The notes under the pieces were generated by a model. That model worked only from the letters and a program-made list of their open reading frames with translations, ran no database searches and was not told the DNA's origin. A stretch of DNA of 64,000 bases from an uncultured Lachnospiraceae bacterium (GTDB lineage: Bacteria > Bacillota > Clostridia > Lachnospirales > Lachnospiraceae): assembly GCA_910585345.1 (NCBI GenBank), contig CAJUDS010000006.1:1-64000 (forward strand), in the 5' to 3' direction. A program made the translations under genes and the position numbers. The first letter of the stretch is position 1; each line of letters opens with the position of its first letter. Of this stretch, positions 52,922-62,099 are shown in pieces.

Positions 52922-54208
52922 TTACTGCGCAAGCAGCTTTTCGATGCTGGCCAGCTTTACGCACAAAACAAAGAGATCCGTCGCCTCCACCATTTCTTCT
53001 GCAGTAGGGAATGTCGGCGCAATCCGGATATTGCTGTCATGCGGATCTTTCCCATACGGAAAAGGAGCGCCTGCCTTTGTCAGCGTCACACCTGCCTCTT
53101 TACATTTCCGCACAATGTTTTTCGCACAGCCGTCCATGGCCTCAAAAGAAATAAAATAACCGCCCCGCGGCTTTACCCAGCTTCCGATGCCAAGACCGCC
53201 CAATTCTCTTTCCAATACAGCCAGCACAGCCTCAAATTTAGGCCGTATAATAGCGGCATGCTTTTTCATATGCTCCTTTACGCCTTCTATATCTTTAAAA
53301 TACCGGGCATGACGCAGCTGGTTGATTTTATCATAGCAGATCGTTCTGATCGACATAGATTTTTTAATCGCATTCAGGTTTGCCTCAGACGCCGCCATCG
53401 CCGCGATTCCCGCGCCTGCCATACTGATCTTTGATGTTGAACCAAACATATATACGATATCCGGATTTCCAGCTTTCTCACACTCCTCCAAAATATCCAA
53501 TATTTCATCCTGTTCATCTTCGTACAAATGATGCACTGCATACGCGTTGTCCCAATAAATACGGAAATCCGCCGCCGCAGGCTTCAACGCGGCAAATCTT
53601 CTCACCGTATCATCGGAATAGGAAATTCCCTGGGGATTCGAATATTTGGGTACACACCAGATTCCTTTCACTGCTGCATCTTCCGACACATATTTTTCCA
53701 CCAAATCCATATCCGGACCGGTAGAAGTCATCGGAATATTGACCATTTCAATGCCGAAATGCTCCGTAATCGTAAAATGTCTGTCATATCCCGGAACCGG
53801 ACATAAAAACTTCACTTTTTCCAGTTTGCACCATGGAGTGCTTCCCATAACGCCATGGGTGAAAGACCTGCAGACCGCATCATACATGACCGAAAGACTT
53901 CCATTTCCAAGCACAATCACCTTGGAAGGGTCACTGACTCCCATCACAGCAGCCATCAACTTTTTGGCTTCCATAATACCGTCCAGTTCCCCGTAATTCC
54001 GGCAGTCTGTACCGTCCTCCGCCTTCATATCACAGTCTACATCCAAGGCGCTCATCAGTCCCATGCCCATATCCAGCTGCCCTTTTTCCGGTTTTCCTCT
54101 GGACATATCCAGATGAAGCCCCTTGCCCTGTGCCTCCTTATATGCAGCATCCAACTCTGCCTTGCATGCAAGCAGTTCCTCTTTGCTCAATTCTTTGTAT
54201 GGTTTCAT
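52922..54208 (-). CDS. aminotransferase class I/II, MocR-like aspartate type
   Basis: About 428 residues, PLP enzyme. It matches the Aminotran_MocR group (type Id aspartate aminotransferases): LHLDMSRGKPEKGQLDMGMGLMS, VLGNGSLSVMYDAVCRSFTHG, CPVPGYDRHFTITEHFGIEMVNIPM, WCVPKYSNPQGISYSDDTVRRFA, YWDNAYAVHHL, and the PLP lysine in FGSTSKISMAGAGIA. It probably makes aspartate from oxaloacetate and glutamate. The start at 54208 has GAAGGA 11 bases upstream; a GTG nine bases earlier is an alternative. Confidence 0.92.
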   Translation of the reverse strand: MKPYKELSKEELLACKAELDAAYKEAQGKGLHLDMSRGKPEKGQLDMGMGLMSALDVDCDMKAEDGTDCRNYGELDGIMEAKKLMAAVMGVSDPSKVIVLGNGSLSVMYDAVCRSFTHGVMGSTPWCKLEKVKFLCPVPGYDRHFTITEHFGIEMVNIPMTSTGPDMDLVEKYVSEDAAVKGIWCVPKYSNPQGISYSDDTVRRFAALKPAAADFRIYWDNAYAVHHLYEDEQDEILDILEECEKAGNPDIVYMFGSTSKISMAGAGIAAMAASEANLNAIKKSMSIRTICYDKINQLRHARYFKDIEGVKEHMKKHAAIIRPKFEAVLAVLERELGGLGIGSWVKPRGGYFISFEAMDGCAKNIVRKCKEAGVTLTKAGAPFPYGKDPHDSNIRIAPTFPTAEEMVEATDLFVLCVKLASIEKLLAQ

Positions 54209-54357
54209 ATTACGCACCGTCCTTCAGTATCTTTTTTCCTGGCTGCTTTGTCTAATTGGATAATTGTATACAATTAAACATCACACACTCCTGCTATTCT
54301 ACTACAAGATCAAAAAATACACAAGGGCTATTTTTATTGCGTTTTGGAAAATGATTA

Positions 54358-54468
54358 TTATGAATCAATATCCTCACTTGCCGCTACTGCAGACACTACA
54401 GACGAAACTGCGGCAACAACTACCACCGCGATAATAATAACCAGCATACCACCCATTAAAACTAACAT
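54358..54468 (-). CDS. 36-residue hydrophobic membrane peptide
   Basis: A short gene with an excellent ribosome site (AGGAGGTTTCTT then ATG at 54468). The product starts MLVLMGGMLVIIIAVVVVAA and ends AASEDIDS: one membrane helix with a short acidic tail, nothing else. An extended -10 box (54573-54581) lies about 105 bases upstream. It might be a regulatory or toxin-like micro-protein or a small envelope peptide; no antitoxin is recognisable. Confidence 0.65.
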   Translation of the reverse strand: MLVLMGGMLVIIIAVVVVAAVSSVVSAVAASEDIDS

Positions 54469-54572
54469 AAGAAACCTCCTTCTATTGCTATCAACACATT
54501 TTTTACCATTTAGGTCTTTCCTATACAACAGCGCTGCACCGCCATCCTGCACCGCTTATCTTTTCCGCGTAT

Positions 54573-54581
54573 ATTATAGCA
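54573..54581 (-). promoter_or_regulatory. extended -10 promoter for the small membrane peptide
   Basis: TGCTATAAT on the minus strand (TG extension plus a perfect TATAAT). No good -35 is seen. It lies about 105 bases upstream of the peptide start, and a palindromic repeat region lies just behind it. Confidence 0.55.
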
Positions 54582-54590
54582 CAACATGAT

Positions 54591-54617
54591 CGAGTAGGGA
54601 AGACTTTCCCTTTCTCG
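54591..54617. repeat. palindromic repeat (family C), copy 2
   Basis: CGAG ... GGGAAGACTTTCCC ... CTCG nested inverted repeat, similar to 44275-44300. Confidence 0.45.
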
Positions 54618-54618
54618 C

Positions 54619-54662
54619 GCACGACAAACGCATGAATGAACAAATTGCAAACATTTGTCGTG
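54619..54662. repeat. palindromic repeat, family A, copy 2
   Basis: Perfect 9-bp outer arms CACGACAAA/TTTGTCGTG around a 25-base middle containing CAAATTGCAAACA. It shares most of its bases with 17636-17671, and its ACGACAAA/TTTGTCGT arms with the enolase promoter palindrome. Confidence 0.55.
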
Positions 54663-54729
54663 TTTCTCCTGCGCCGCGCGCCCGTCAGCTTTTGCTGACA
54701 TTTTTCCTTTGGCCGCCTGTGTACATAAA

Positions 54730-54757
54730 AAAAGGAAACGCTTCTGCGTTTCCTTTT
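54730..54757 (-). terminator. terminator after rny
   Basis: A 12-bp perfect stem (AAAAGGAAACGC/GCGTTTCCTTTT) followed by TTTATG on the minus strand, about 20 bases past the rny stop. Confidence 0.9.
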
Positions 54758-54775
54758 CCCATAAGTAAAACGATT

Positions 54776-56350
54776 CTATTTTGCATAATCGATTACACGA
54801 GATTCACGGATAAGATTGACTTTAATCTGTCCCGGATATTCCAACTCAGCCTCTATCTGCTTGGAAATATCGCGCGCCAGAAGCACCATATCAGAATCCG
54901 TAATCTGTTCCGGAACTACCATTACACGAACCTCTCTACCTGCCTGAATAGCAAAAGATTTGTCTACACCTTTGAAATTGTTTGTGATTTCTTCCAATTG
55001 TTTCAATCTGCTGGTATATGTTTCTACTGTTTCCCGCCTTGCGCCTGGCCTTGCCGCAGAAATCGTATCTGCCGCCTGCACAAGACAGGCAATCAGGGAT
55101 TGTGGTTCCACATCGCCATGGTGGGACTCCACGCTGTTGATAATGACAGGACCTTCTTTATATTTCCTGCACAATTCAACGCCGAGCTGAATATGGGAAC
55201 CTTCCATCTCATGATCCACTGCCTTACCGATATCATGCAGCAGCCCTGCACGTTTGGCAAGCCTTACATCCAGCCCAAGCTCCGCAGCCAGCAGTCCTGA
55301 CAACTGCGCAACTTCAATAGAATGCTTCAATGCATTCTGTCCATAGCTTGTTCTGAATTTCATCTTGCCAAGCAGTCTCACAAGTTCGGGATGAATGCCA
55401 TGCACACCGACTTCCAGTGTAGCGGCCTCTCCTTCTTCCTTGATCATGACTTCCACTTCTTTTTGGGCCTTTTCCACCATTTCTTCGATTCTCGCCGGAT
55501 GAATCCGTCCGTCGACAATCAGTTTTTCCAGCGCAATGCGGGCTACTTCCCGGCGGATTGGATCAAAACCGGACAGGATAACCGCTTCCGGTGTATCGTC
55601 AATGATCAAATCCACTCCTGTCATTGTTTCGAGAGTCCGGATATTCCTTCCCTCTCTGCCGATAATCCTTCCCTTCATCTCATCGTTTGGAAGCTGTACC
55701 ACAGAAATCGTCGTTTCGGATACATGGTCAGCAGCGCATTTTTGAATGGCAGTCACAACATATTCCTTTGCCTTCTTGTCTGCCTCTTCCTTTGCCCGGC
55801 TTTCCAACTCCTTGATCATCACAGCCGTTTCATGTTTTACTTCATCTTCCACAGTTTTCAACAAATACTCTTTTGCCTGTTCGGAGGTTAATCCAGAGAT
55901 TCGTTCCAGTTCCTGTACTCTTTGCTCATTGAGCTTGGAAATCTCAACTTTAAGCTTTCCAAGTTCTTCTTCCCTTACTGTCAGCGCCGCTTCTTTTTTT
56001 TCTATGGAATCGGCCTTTTTATCGATGTTCTCTTCTTTCTGCTGGATTCTTCTTTCAGAACGCTGTACTTCAGCGCGGCGTTCCTTGATTTCTTTATCGA
56101 GTTCATTCTTCGTACGAATGGACTCTTCTTTAATCTCAAGCAAGCCTTCTCTTTTCTTGGTTTCCGCAGTTTTTAAAGCTTCGTCGATGATCTCTCTCGC
56201 CTTTTCCTCCGCATTGCCTATCTTCGTCTCCACGACCTTCCTGCGATAGGATATCGCTGCCGCAGCAGACACCGGCACTGCAATCAGAAGCGTAACAACT
56301 ACCGCTACTACTACATAAAGTGGCATGTACAGGAGCACCTCCTTATTCAT
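54776..56350 (-). CDS. rny: ribonuclease Y
   Basis: 524 residues. A membrane-anchored endoribonuclease that starts decay of many mRNAs in Firmicutes. One membrane segment at about 9-34, a long charged coiled coil (about 40-200), the KH domain with NDEMKGRIIGREGRNIRTLETMTGVD, and the HD domain with the metal-binding RAGLLHDIGKAVDHE; end LEYPGQIKVNLIRESR. Length is normal. GGAGG precedes the start. Confidence 0.97.
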   Translation of the reverse strand: MNKEVLLYMPLYVVVAVVVTLLIAVPVSAAAAISYRRKVVETKIGNAEEKAREIIDEALKTAETKKREGLLEIKEESIRTKNELDKEIKERRAEVQRSERRIQQKEENIDKKADSIEKKEAALTVREEELGKLKVEISKLNEQRVQELERISGLTSEQAKEYLLKTVEDEVKHETAVMIKELESRAKEEADKKAKEYVVTAIQKCAADHVSETTISVVQLPNDEMKGRIIGREGRNIRTLETMTGVDLIIDDTPEAVILSGFDPIRREVARIALEKLIVDGRIHPARIEEMVEKAQKEVEVMIKEEGEAATLEVGVHGIHPELVRLLGKMKFRTSYGQNALKHSIEVAQLSGLLAAELGLDVRLAKRAGLLHDIGKAVDHEMEGSHIQLGVELCRKYKEGPVIINSVESHHGDVEPQSLIACLVQAADTISAARPGARRETVETYTSRLKQLEEITNNFKGVDKSFAIQAGREVRVMVVPEQITDSDMVLLARDISKQIEAELEYPGQIKVNLIRESRVIDYAK

Positions 56351-56509
56351 TTTTCATTGTACAAATATCTGATATAGGGTATAGCGCTTTATACCCTAAA
56401 TGTCAAAAACTACAACAAATTAATTTTATACGCAATTTGGTGTTATGTCAAGTAAAATGAATTTCGGAGCACGGAAATGAAGCAGACACATCCAGAAACC
56501 TCTTGGAGA

Positions 56510-57442
56510 TCATCCGAGTTTTGTAATCACCACCTGCTCCATGAGCGTATCGACCAATTCTTTTTCAGGAGGTTTGGTGCCGATTGTAGTCACTGCGCCT
56601 GCAGAAGCTGCCATACACAGACGCACCGTGTCGTCAGCATCCAGTTGATTGTCCCATGCATAAGCCAGCGCCGCCACCATTGCGTCGCCCGCTCCCACTG
56701 TGGAATGCGCTTTTACGGGGAGCGCCGGACACTCCGCTTCATAGCCGCGGGATACAAACACCGCACCGTCTTTTCCCATGGAGACAGTTACCATGCCAAC
56801 ACCCTGTTCCACAAATTTCCTCGCCAGCCCCAGCAGCTCTTCTTTGTCGGCATGGCCGGTAAAGCCCGCATATGCTTCCAGCTCGATTCGGTTTGGTTTC
56901 ATCATATCCGGCAGTGCGGACAATGCATTACGGAACAATTCCCCATCTGCATCCAACAGAACCTTTGCCCCTTTTCCATGTGCCAGCCGAATCATCTTTG
57001 CATAAATTCCCGTATCTACTCCGCCGGGAACGCTCCCTGATAAAATAAATAAAGTATCTTCTTTGGCATATCCTTCCAGTTTCCCCAACAGTTCCTCCAA
57101 CTGTCTCCGGTCAATCGCAGGCCCCGGTTCGTTCAGTTCCGTTACCGTTCCCGAAGCTTCAAAAACCTTTGTGTTGGTTCTGGTTTCTCCGTCCACTGCC
57201 ACAAAATCACAGGCAATTCCTTTTGCCTTCAGCACAGACGCTATCGTCCGTCCGGCGTTTCCGCCCAGGAATCCGGTTGCGATACTTTCTCCGCCCAATT
57301 CACGGAGTGTCTTTGATACGTTAATGCCTTTGCCGCCCGCGTCATATTCCACTTTCCGAATCCGGTTCAAACCGCCAGGCTGAAAACAGTCGAGTTCAAC
57401 CGTTTTATCAATTGCCGGGTTCATTGTCACCGTAATAATCAT
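56510..57442 (-). CDS. fruK: PfkB-family kinase, 1-phosphofructokinase type
   Basis: 310 residues. It begins MIITVTMNPAIDKTVELD, has DAGGKGINVSKTLRELG, KPNRIELEAY and the catalytic loop STVGAGDAMVAALAYA. This fits 1-phosphofructokinase/tagatose-6-phosphate kinase, which phosphorylate a hexose phosphate with ATP. No fructose transport gene is next to it, so the exact sugar is open. The start has GGAGGAC and lies inside the end of recX (35-base overlap). Confidence 0.85.
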   Translation of the reverse strand: MIITVTMNPAIDKTVELDCFQPGGLNRIRKVEYDAGGKGINVSKTLRELGGESIATGFLGGNAGRTIASVLKAKGIACDFVAVDGETRTNTKVFEASGTVTELNEPGPAIDRRQLEELLGKLEGYAKEDTLFILSGSVPGGVDTGIYAKMIRLAHGKGAKVLLDADGELFRNALSALPDMMKPNRIELEAYAGFTGHADKEELLGLARKFVEQGVGMVTVSMGKDGAVFVSRGYEAECPALPVKAHSTVGAGDAMVAALAYAWDNQLDADDTVRLCMAASAGAVTTIGTKPPEKELVDTLMEQVVITKLG

Positions 57443-58052
57443 AACTGTCCTCCATTACCTGCCTGACCAGCTCCGGTGAAAATCCCTTCCGGTAAAAATA
57501 AGCATAGATTCGCCTTTTTCCCTTGTCATCCGCTTCCTGCCACGTAAACTGTTTCTTTTCCAGCAACCTGCGAATCATAGCTGCCTCATCAGGAACAAAG
57601 CCGTCCGCCTCCAGCGCTTCTATCGCAGAACCGATCAGTTCCCTTCGTATTCCTCTCTGCATCAGCTTTTGTTCGATCTCTTTTCTGCTGCGGCGCTCCG
57701 CCTGACAAGCTACATAATCATAGGCATATCTGGCGTCGTCCACATAGTGATACGATTTCACATACTCTACCGCTTCCTGGGCAATTTCCTGGCTGTAACC
57801 GCCAAGCTGCAGTTTATCCATAAGCTGCTTTTCCGTATACTGCCTGTTTTTTAAAAGGTTCATAGCGCGCAGCTTTGCACGTTTGGGAAGTACCTTCGTC
57901 TGCAATTCCCATAAGGCTTCCTCTTCCAGCTCCATTCCTTCTCTGATCTGATATTTCCGCAGTTCTCCTTTGTATAATACAAACGCAAATGTACCGTCCA
58001 GATACACCCTTGTCCTTTTCTTTGAGACTTCCTCGATCCCCGTTACCTTCAT
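57408..58052 (-). CDS. recX: regulatory protein RecX
   Basis: 214 residues. RecX binds RecA filaments and limits their growth. Helical repeats are seen in LRAMNLLKNRQYTEKQLMDKLQLGGYSQEIAQEAVEYVKSYHYVDDARYAYDYV and RSRKEIEQKLMQRGI, with the N-terminal extension typical of Gram-positive RecX. It starts 8 bases after recA ends, so it is under the same SOS promoter. Confidence 0.93.
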   Translation of the reverse strand: MKVTGIEEVSKKRTRVYLDGTFAFVLYKGELRKYQIREGMELEEEALWELQTKVLPKRAKLRAMNLLKNRQYTEKQLMDKLQLGGYSQEIAQEAVEYVKSYHYVDDARYAYDYVACQAERRSRKEIEQKLMQRGIRRELIGSAIEALEADGFVPDEAAMIRRLLEKKQFTWQEADDKGKRRIYAYFYRKGFSPELVRQVMEDSYDYYGDNEPGN

Positions 58053-58060
58053 CTATCTTG

Positions 58061-59182
58061 TCAGCTCTCCTTCTGCTCCGCCGCTGCTTTTTTCTCCGCC
58101 GCCTTTTTCCCGGCCGCTTCTTTTTTGCTTACAACCTCCGCTTTTTTGTCCGCATCTTTTTCTCCGGCCGCCTCTTCGTCAGACTTGCCGCCAAGCTGAT
58201 AGTTCTCTCTCACCTTTTTTTCCACTTCTGCGCAGATCTCCGGATTGTCTTTCAAATACTGCTTTGCATTCTCGCGTCCCTGACCGATCTTGCCGCCTTC
58301 ATAAGCATACCACGCGCCGCTCTTATTGATTACGCTGCATCCTGCCGCCAAATCAAGAATATCTCCTTCTCTGGAAATACCCTGTCCGAACATAATATCA
58401 AACTCTGCTTCCTTAAAAGGAGGGGCAATCTTATTTTTCACAACTTTAACTCTTGTACGGTTGCCGATTACCTCGCCGCTCTGTTTCAAAGATTCGATCC
58501 TCCTCACATCCAGACGGACAGACGAATAAAATTTCAGAGCGCGCCCTCCCGTGGTCGTCTCAGGGCTGCCAAACATAACCCCCACTTTCTCACGCAGCTG
58601 ATTGATAAATACTACCGTACAATTGGATTTGCTGATTACCGCCGTCAGTTTCCGAAGCGCCTGCGACATCAGTCTGGCCTGCAGGCCTACATGACTGTCC
58701 CCCATTTCGCCGTCAATTTCCGCCTTAGGAACAAGCGCGGCAACAGAATCCACCACGATCAAATCAATAGCGCCTGAACGTACCATCGTTTCCGTAATCT
58801 CCAACGCCTGTTCTCCATTGTCCGGCTGGGAGATATAGAGATTATCAATATCCACGCCGATATTTTTAGCATATACTGGGTCAAGTGCATGCTCTGCATC
58901 AATAAAGCCTGCAATGCCGCCTCTTTTCTGTACTTCTGCAACCATATGCAGCGTAACGGTAGTCTTACCGCTCGATTCCGGTCCATAGATTTCTATAATT
59001 CTGCCTTTGGGAATGCCCCCGAGTCCCAAGGCAATGTCAAGACTCAGTGAACCTGTCGGAATTGTCTCCACATTCATCTGCACATTGGGATCGCCCAGCT
59101 TCATCACCGCTCCCTTGCCAAACTGCTTCTCAATCTGCACCAGAGCAGCGTCCAATGCTTTTAATTTATCATCTTTTTCCAT
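58061..59182 (-). CDS. recA: recombinase RecA
   Basis: About 373 residues. Strand exchange in recombination repair, and coprotease for LexA. Landmarks are LDAALVQIEKQFGKGAVMKLGD, the Walker A GPESSGKTT, IDAEHALDP, QPDNGEQAL, VDSVAALVPKAEIDGEMGDSHVGLQARLMSQALRKL, NQLREKVGVMFG, TTTGGRALKFY. The tail is rich in Lys/Ala/Glu. The start at 59182 is set by AAGGAG seven bases before; the ATG at 59188 is too near the site. Two SOS boxes are upstream. Confidence 0.98.
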   Translation of the reverse strand: MEKDDKLKALDAALVQIEKQFGKGAVMKLGDPNVQMNVETIPTGSLSLDIALGLGGIPKGRIIEIYGPESSGKTTVTLHMVAEVQKRGGIAGFIDAEHALDPVYAKNIGVDIDNLYISQPDNGEQALEITETMVRSGAIDLIVVDSVAALVPKAEIDGEMGDSHVGLQARLMSQALRKLTAVISKSNCTVVFINQLREKVGVMFGSPETTTGGRALKFYSSVRLDVRRIESLKQSGEVIGNRTRVKVVKNKIAPPFKEAEFDIMFGQGISREGDILDLAAGCSVINKSGAWYAYEGGKIGQGRENAKQYLKDNPEICAEVEKKVRENYQLGGKSDEEAAGEKDADKKAEVVSKKEAAGKKAAEKKAAAEQKES

Positions 59183-59205
59183 ATCCATTCTCCTTATTTT
59201 CAAAT

Positions 59206-59254
59206 AGAACATTTGTTCTTATAACAGAATAAAACATCTGTTCGGTTTTGTCAA
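59206..59254 (-). promoter_or_regulatory. recA promoter with two LexA (SOS) boxes
   Basis: TTGACA (59249-59254), 17-base spacer, TATTCT (59226-59231). The spacer carries CGAACAGATGTTTT (59231-59244), matching the Gram-positive SOS box CGAACRNRYGTTYC at 13 of 14 positions. A second box AGAACAAATGTTCT (59206-59219) lies downstream of the -10. LexA bound to either would block transcription. Confidence 0.85.
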
Positions 59255-59372
59255 TTGTTTTTTGTTTTTCTTTTTGGGTAGATAGCAGAAAGGAAACGAA
59301 CCACTCCATCCGGGACGCAAAGCCGCTGACTGCCCTGCATCCCGTATAAAAGACGTACGTCTGAATAGAATT

Positions 59373-60821
59373 TCAGAATTTCATTAGATACTTTTCATAA
59401 TCCTTGTATGTGACCGTGACCCAGCCGCTGGCTCCGCCGCCGCTGTAGTTCAGTCCCACTTCCATGCCAAGCGGTGTATAATACGCAATCACAGAGTCTT
59501 TATCCCGCAAAACCTCAGCCAGCTCTTCGTCCGAAAGAGAATCCAAATAATCAATGCTGCCGTTCTGCTCATTGTTCCTTTTGCGGAATTCCTCTGCAAA
59601 CGCAGAATCAATACGCAGAAGACTTCCATTGTCCAGAACAACTCCGTTTTTCACGTCAATATTGATCGGATAAAGATCTACATGATACTCGTCGTCCACA
59701 ATGACATATTCATCCATCACAAGACTGATCATATCCGCATCGTTATATGTCACATAAGTGGTGGTATACACAGCGTAACTTTCCCCATATTCCGCATAAT
59801 AAGAGTATCTCGGAAAATCAACCGCGTAATAAAGGGCGACTGTTTCCAACGCTTCATTCAGCTGGTCGATATTCGGTATACCGTCCCCCTTGAGCGCAAA
59901 ATAATTGATCACCACATCAATATCGTTATCCGGATCTTCATTTGTGTAGGACTTCGTCACAAACGAATAGTCTACATTTTCATTAATGGCGTCACACGGT
60001 CCATAGTAATATTTATCATCTGCCGAGGGCGTATACGTCTCCTCTTCACCGGACGCCCCGTCTCTGTCATATGGAACATAAGCCTCGGGTCCGTTACCAT
60101 CCTCATACTCCCCGGAATCATATTCTCCGGCATACCAGTCCGTCGCACCCACTTCCGTACTGGCATATTTCATTAGAAAATAACCGTAAAAGTAGCTGCC
60201 GATGACCGTTGCCGCCAACACAAGAATACCGGCTACAATCCCTACAATGGTCCAGACTCTGTACTCTTTTTTCGGCTTCATATAAGGGTCATACTGCCCC
60301 TGGTAATTTGGCTGGCCATAGTTTGGGCCCGGCTGCATATACCCCTGGTAATTTGGCTGACCGTAATTTTGACCGGGCTGTACATACCCCTGCCCGCAGC
60401 TCTGGCCCGGCTGCACATACCCCTGGTAATTTGGCTGACCGTAATTCTGACCGGGTTGTACATACCCCTGGTTCTGATAAGAGGACTGCCCGCAGCTCTG
60501 GCCCGGCTGTGCATAGCCCTGGTTTTGATACGGACTCTGCTGTTCATAATTCTGTCCCTGGTATGAACCCGGCTGCCCAAAACTCTGCCCCGGCTGCACA
60601 TAGCCGGAATCCTGACGGCCCGGAAGCGGTTCGGAAGCGCTTTGATATCCGCCGTTATCCATAGTCTGCCCGCCGTCCTGTTCCGGCGCTTCCTGCGGAT
60701 AATACTGGGAAGAATACACACCCCGGCTATTTTTCCGGTTACATTCCGGACAGACGCCATTTTCCATCAATGCGCCGCACTTAGGACAAAAACTATAGTT
60801 TTCCCCTGATTGATCGTTCAT
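59373..60821 (-). CDS. zinc-ribbon membrane protein with Q/G/Y/P repeat linker
   Basis: 482 residues. The N-terminal zinc ribbon is CPKCGALMENGVCPEC (about 12-27). A long low-complexity linker (about 35-180) repeats units such as GYVQPGQNYGQPNYQ about a dozen times. One membrane segment (about 188-215, VWTIVGIVAGILVLAATVIGSYFYGYF) leads to an extracytoplasmic domain of about 260 residues with no family I know (DVVINYFALKGDGIPNIDQLNEALETVALYYAVDF). GAGGT precedes the ATG. It lies 17 bases after cinA, apparently in its transcript. Role unknown, perhaps envelope-related. Confidence 0.75.
   Translation of the reverse strand: MNDQSGENYSFCPKCGALMENGVCPECNRKNSRGVYSSQYYPQEAPEQDGGQTMDNGGYQSASEPLPGRQDSGYVQPGQSFGQPGSYQGQNYEQQSPYQNQGYAQPGQSCGQSSYQNQGYVQPGQNYGQPNYQGYVQPGQSCGQGYVQPGQNYGQPNYQGYMQPGPNYGQPNYQGQYDPYMKPKKEYRVWTIVGIVAGILVLAATVIGSYFYGYFLMKYASTEVGATDWYAGEYDSGEYEDGNGPEAYVPYDRDGASGEEETYTPSADDKYYYGPCDAINENVDYSFVTKSYTNEDPDNDIDVVINYFALKGDGIPNIDQLNEALETVALYYAVDFPRYSYYAEYGESYAVYTTTYVTYNDADMISLVMDEYVIVDDEYHVDLYPINIDVKNGVVLDNGSLLRIDSAFAEEFRKRNNEQNGSIDYLDSLSDEELAEVLRDKDSVIAYYTPLGMEVGLNYSGGGASGWVTVTYKDYEKYLMKF
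60290..60600 (-). repeat. in-gene repeats of the zinc-ribbon protein
   Basis: Irregular tandem units of about 24-45 bases encoding GYVQPGQ, NYGQPNYQ and SYGQ/SCGQ variants. Identity between units is high, so length may vary between strains. Confidence 0.7.
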
Positions 60822-60838
60822 ATCTGCTACCTCACAAT

Positions 60839-62098
60839 TTAACGAAAAGTAACTTCGCTATAATATTCCAGAATACACTGACGCATCAATGTCAAAGCGG
60901 CAGTCACGCTGCTTTCGCGTATCCTGCTTCGATTCCCTGAAAAATTATACTCTTTTACTTTCACCTTGCCGCGCACACTGCACGCAATATATACCAGACC
61001 GACCGGTTTCACGACGCTGCCGCCGTCAGGACCGGCGATGCCCGTCACAGCCACCGCTACATCCGCCTTGGAAGAGACTGCCGCTCCTTTGGCCATCTCT
61101 TTGGCCACACTCTCGCTGACTGCACCGTGCTTATCAAGCGAAGGTTTTTTTACGCCCAGCAGCTTGTGCTTTGCTTTATTAGAATACGTAACATGGCCTG
61201 ACTTGAATACTTCGGACACGCCCGGCACATTGGTCAGCCTGGCCGAAAGAAGTCCGCCTGTACAGGATTCCGCTGTTGTTACCGTCAAACGGTTTGCCAG
61301 AAGCAGATCCACTACCGCCTGTTCCAATGTCACATTCTCGTCCGTTGTATACACATTCATACCAAACCGGTTCTTCAGTTCCTTCACCACCGGTTTGACC
61401 AGCTTTCTCGCCTCTTTTTCCACCGACGCCCTGGCCGTGACCCGCAAATGCACCTCGCCTGTCTTCGCATAAGGCGCAATTGTAGGGTTCTCCTGGGATG
61501 CGATCAGATCTGCCGCTATCGTTTCCGCTTTGCTCTCACCGATACCGCACAGCTTCACCGTCTGCGAATAAATAACGCCCGGCTCCGCTTCCGACAGATA
61601 AGGCCGGATTGCCGTCTCAAACATGGGAATCAACTCTCCCGGAGGACCCGGCAGCAAAATAACACGTTTGTCCGCCGCTTCGATAATAATACCTGGAGCC
61701 GTACCATTGTCATTATCTATGACGATGGCGCCTTCCGGAACCATAGCCTGTTTCCAGTTATTATCCGTCGGCTGCATTTTCCGCCTGTTAAAAAACTCCT
61801 GTATCCGCTCTCTGGAATGCGCATCCATCCGCAGTTCTCTGCCAAGCACTTTCGCCGCCGTCTCTTTTGTCAGATCATCCTGCGTGGGGCCCAGCCCCCC
61901 TGATAAAATCACAATATCAGCGCGCCCCAGCGCCGTTTGCAGCGTCTGTGCCAGCCGCCCTTCATTGTCTCCCACAACCGTCTGATAAAAACAGGAGAGC
62001 CCAAGGCCCGCACATTGCTCTGCCAGATAAGCGGCATTGGTGTTCACAATGTTACCGAGCAGAATTTCTGTCCCTACCGAGATCAGTTCCACTGTCAT
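60839..62098 (-). CDS. cinA: CinA (competence/damage-inducible; NMN amidohydrolase type)
   Basis: About 419 residues. The N-terminal MoCF-like domain (MTVELISVGTEILLGNIVNTNAAYLAEQ; LSGGLGPTQDDLTKE) acts on ADP-ribose; the C-terminal CinA domain (about 255-415, TTAESCTGGLLSARLTNVPG and AVAVTGIAGPDGGS) deamidates nicotinamide mononucleotide for NAD recycling. ATG 62098 has GGAGGAC; codons further out overlap pgsA and have no site. Directly upstream of recA in many Firmicutes; here the zinc-ribbon gene separates them. Confidence 0.94.
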   Translation of the reverse strand: MTVELISVGTEILLGNIVNTNAAYLAEQCAGLGLSCFYQTVVGDNEGRLAQTLQTALGRADIVILSGGLGPTQDDLTKETAAKVLGRELRMDAHSRERIQEFFNRRKMQPTDNNWKQAMVPEGAIVIDNDNGTAPGIIIEAADKRVILLPGPPGELIPMFETAIRPYLSEAEPGVIYSQTVKLCGIGESKAETIAADLIASQENPTIAPYAKTGEVHLRVTARASVEKEARKLVKPVVKELKNRFGMNVYTTDENVTLEQAVVDLLLANRLTVTTAESCTGGLLSARLTNVPGVSEVFKSGHVTYSNKAKHKLLGVKKPSLDKHGAVSESVAKEMAKGAAVSSKADVAVAVTGIAGPDGGSVVKPVGLVYIACSVRGKVKVKEYNFSGNRSRIRESSVTAALTLMRQCILEYYSEVTFR

Positions 62099-62099
62099 C

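Noticed and set aside
60290..60600. Second repeat block reminiscent of a CRISPR array
   Set aside because: In-frame codon repeats of the zinc-ribbon protein linker, irregular in length and without spacers.
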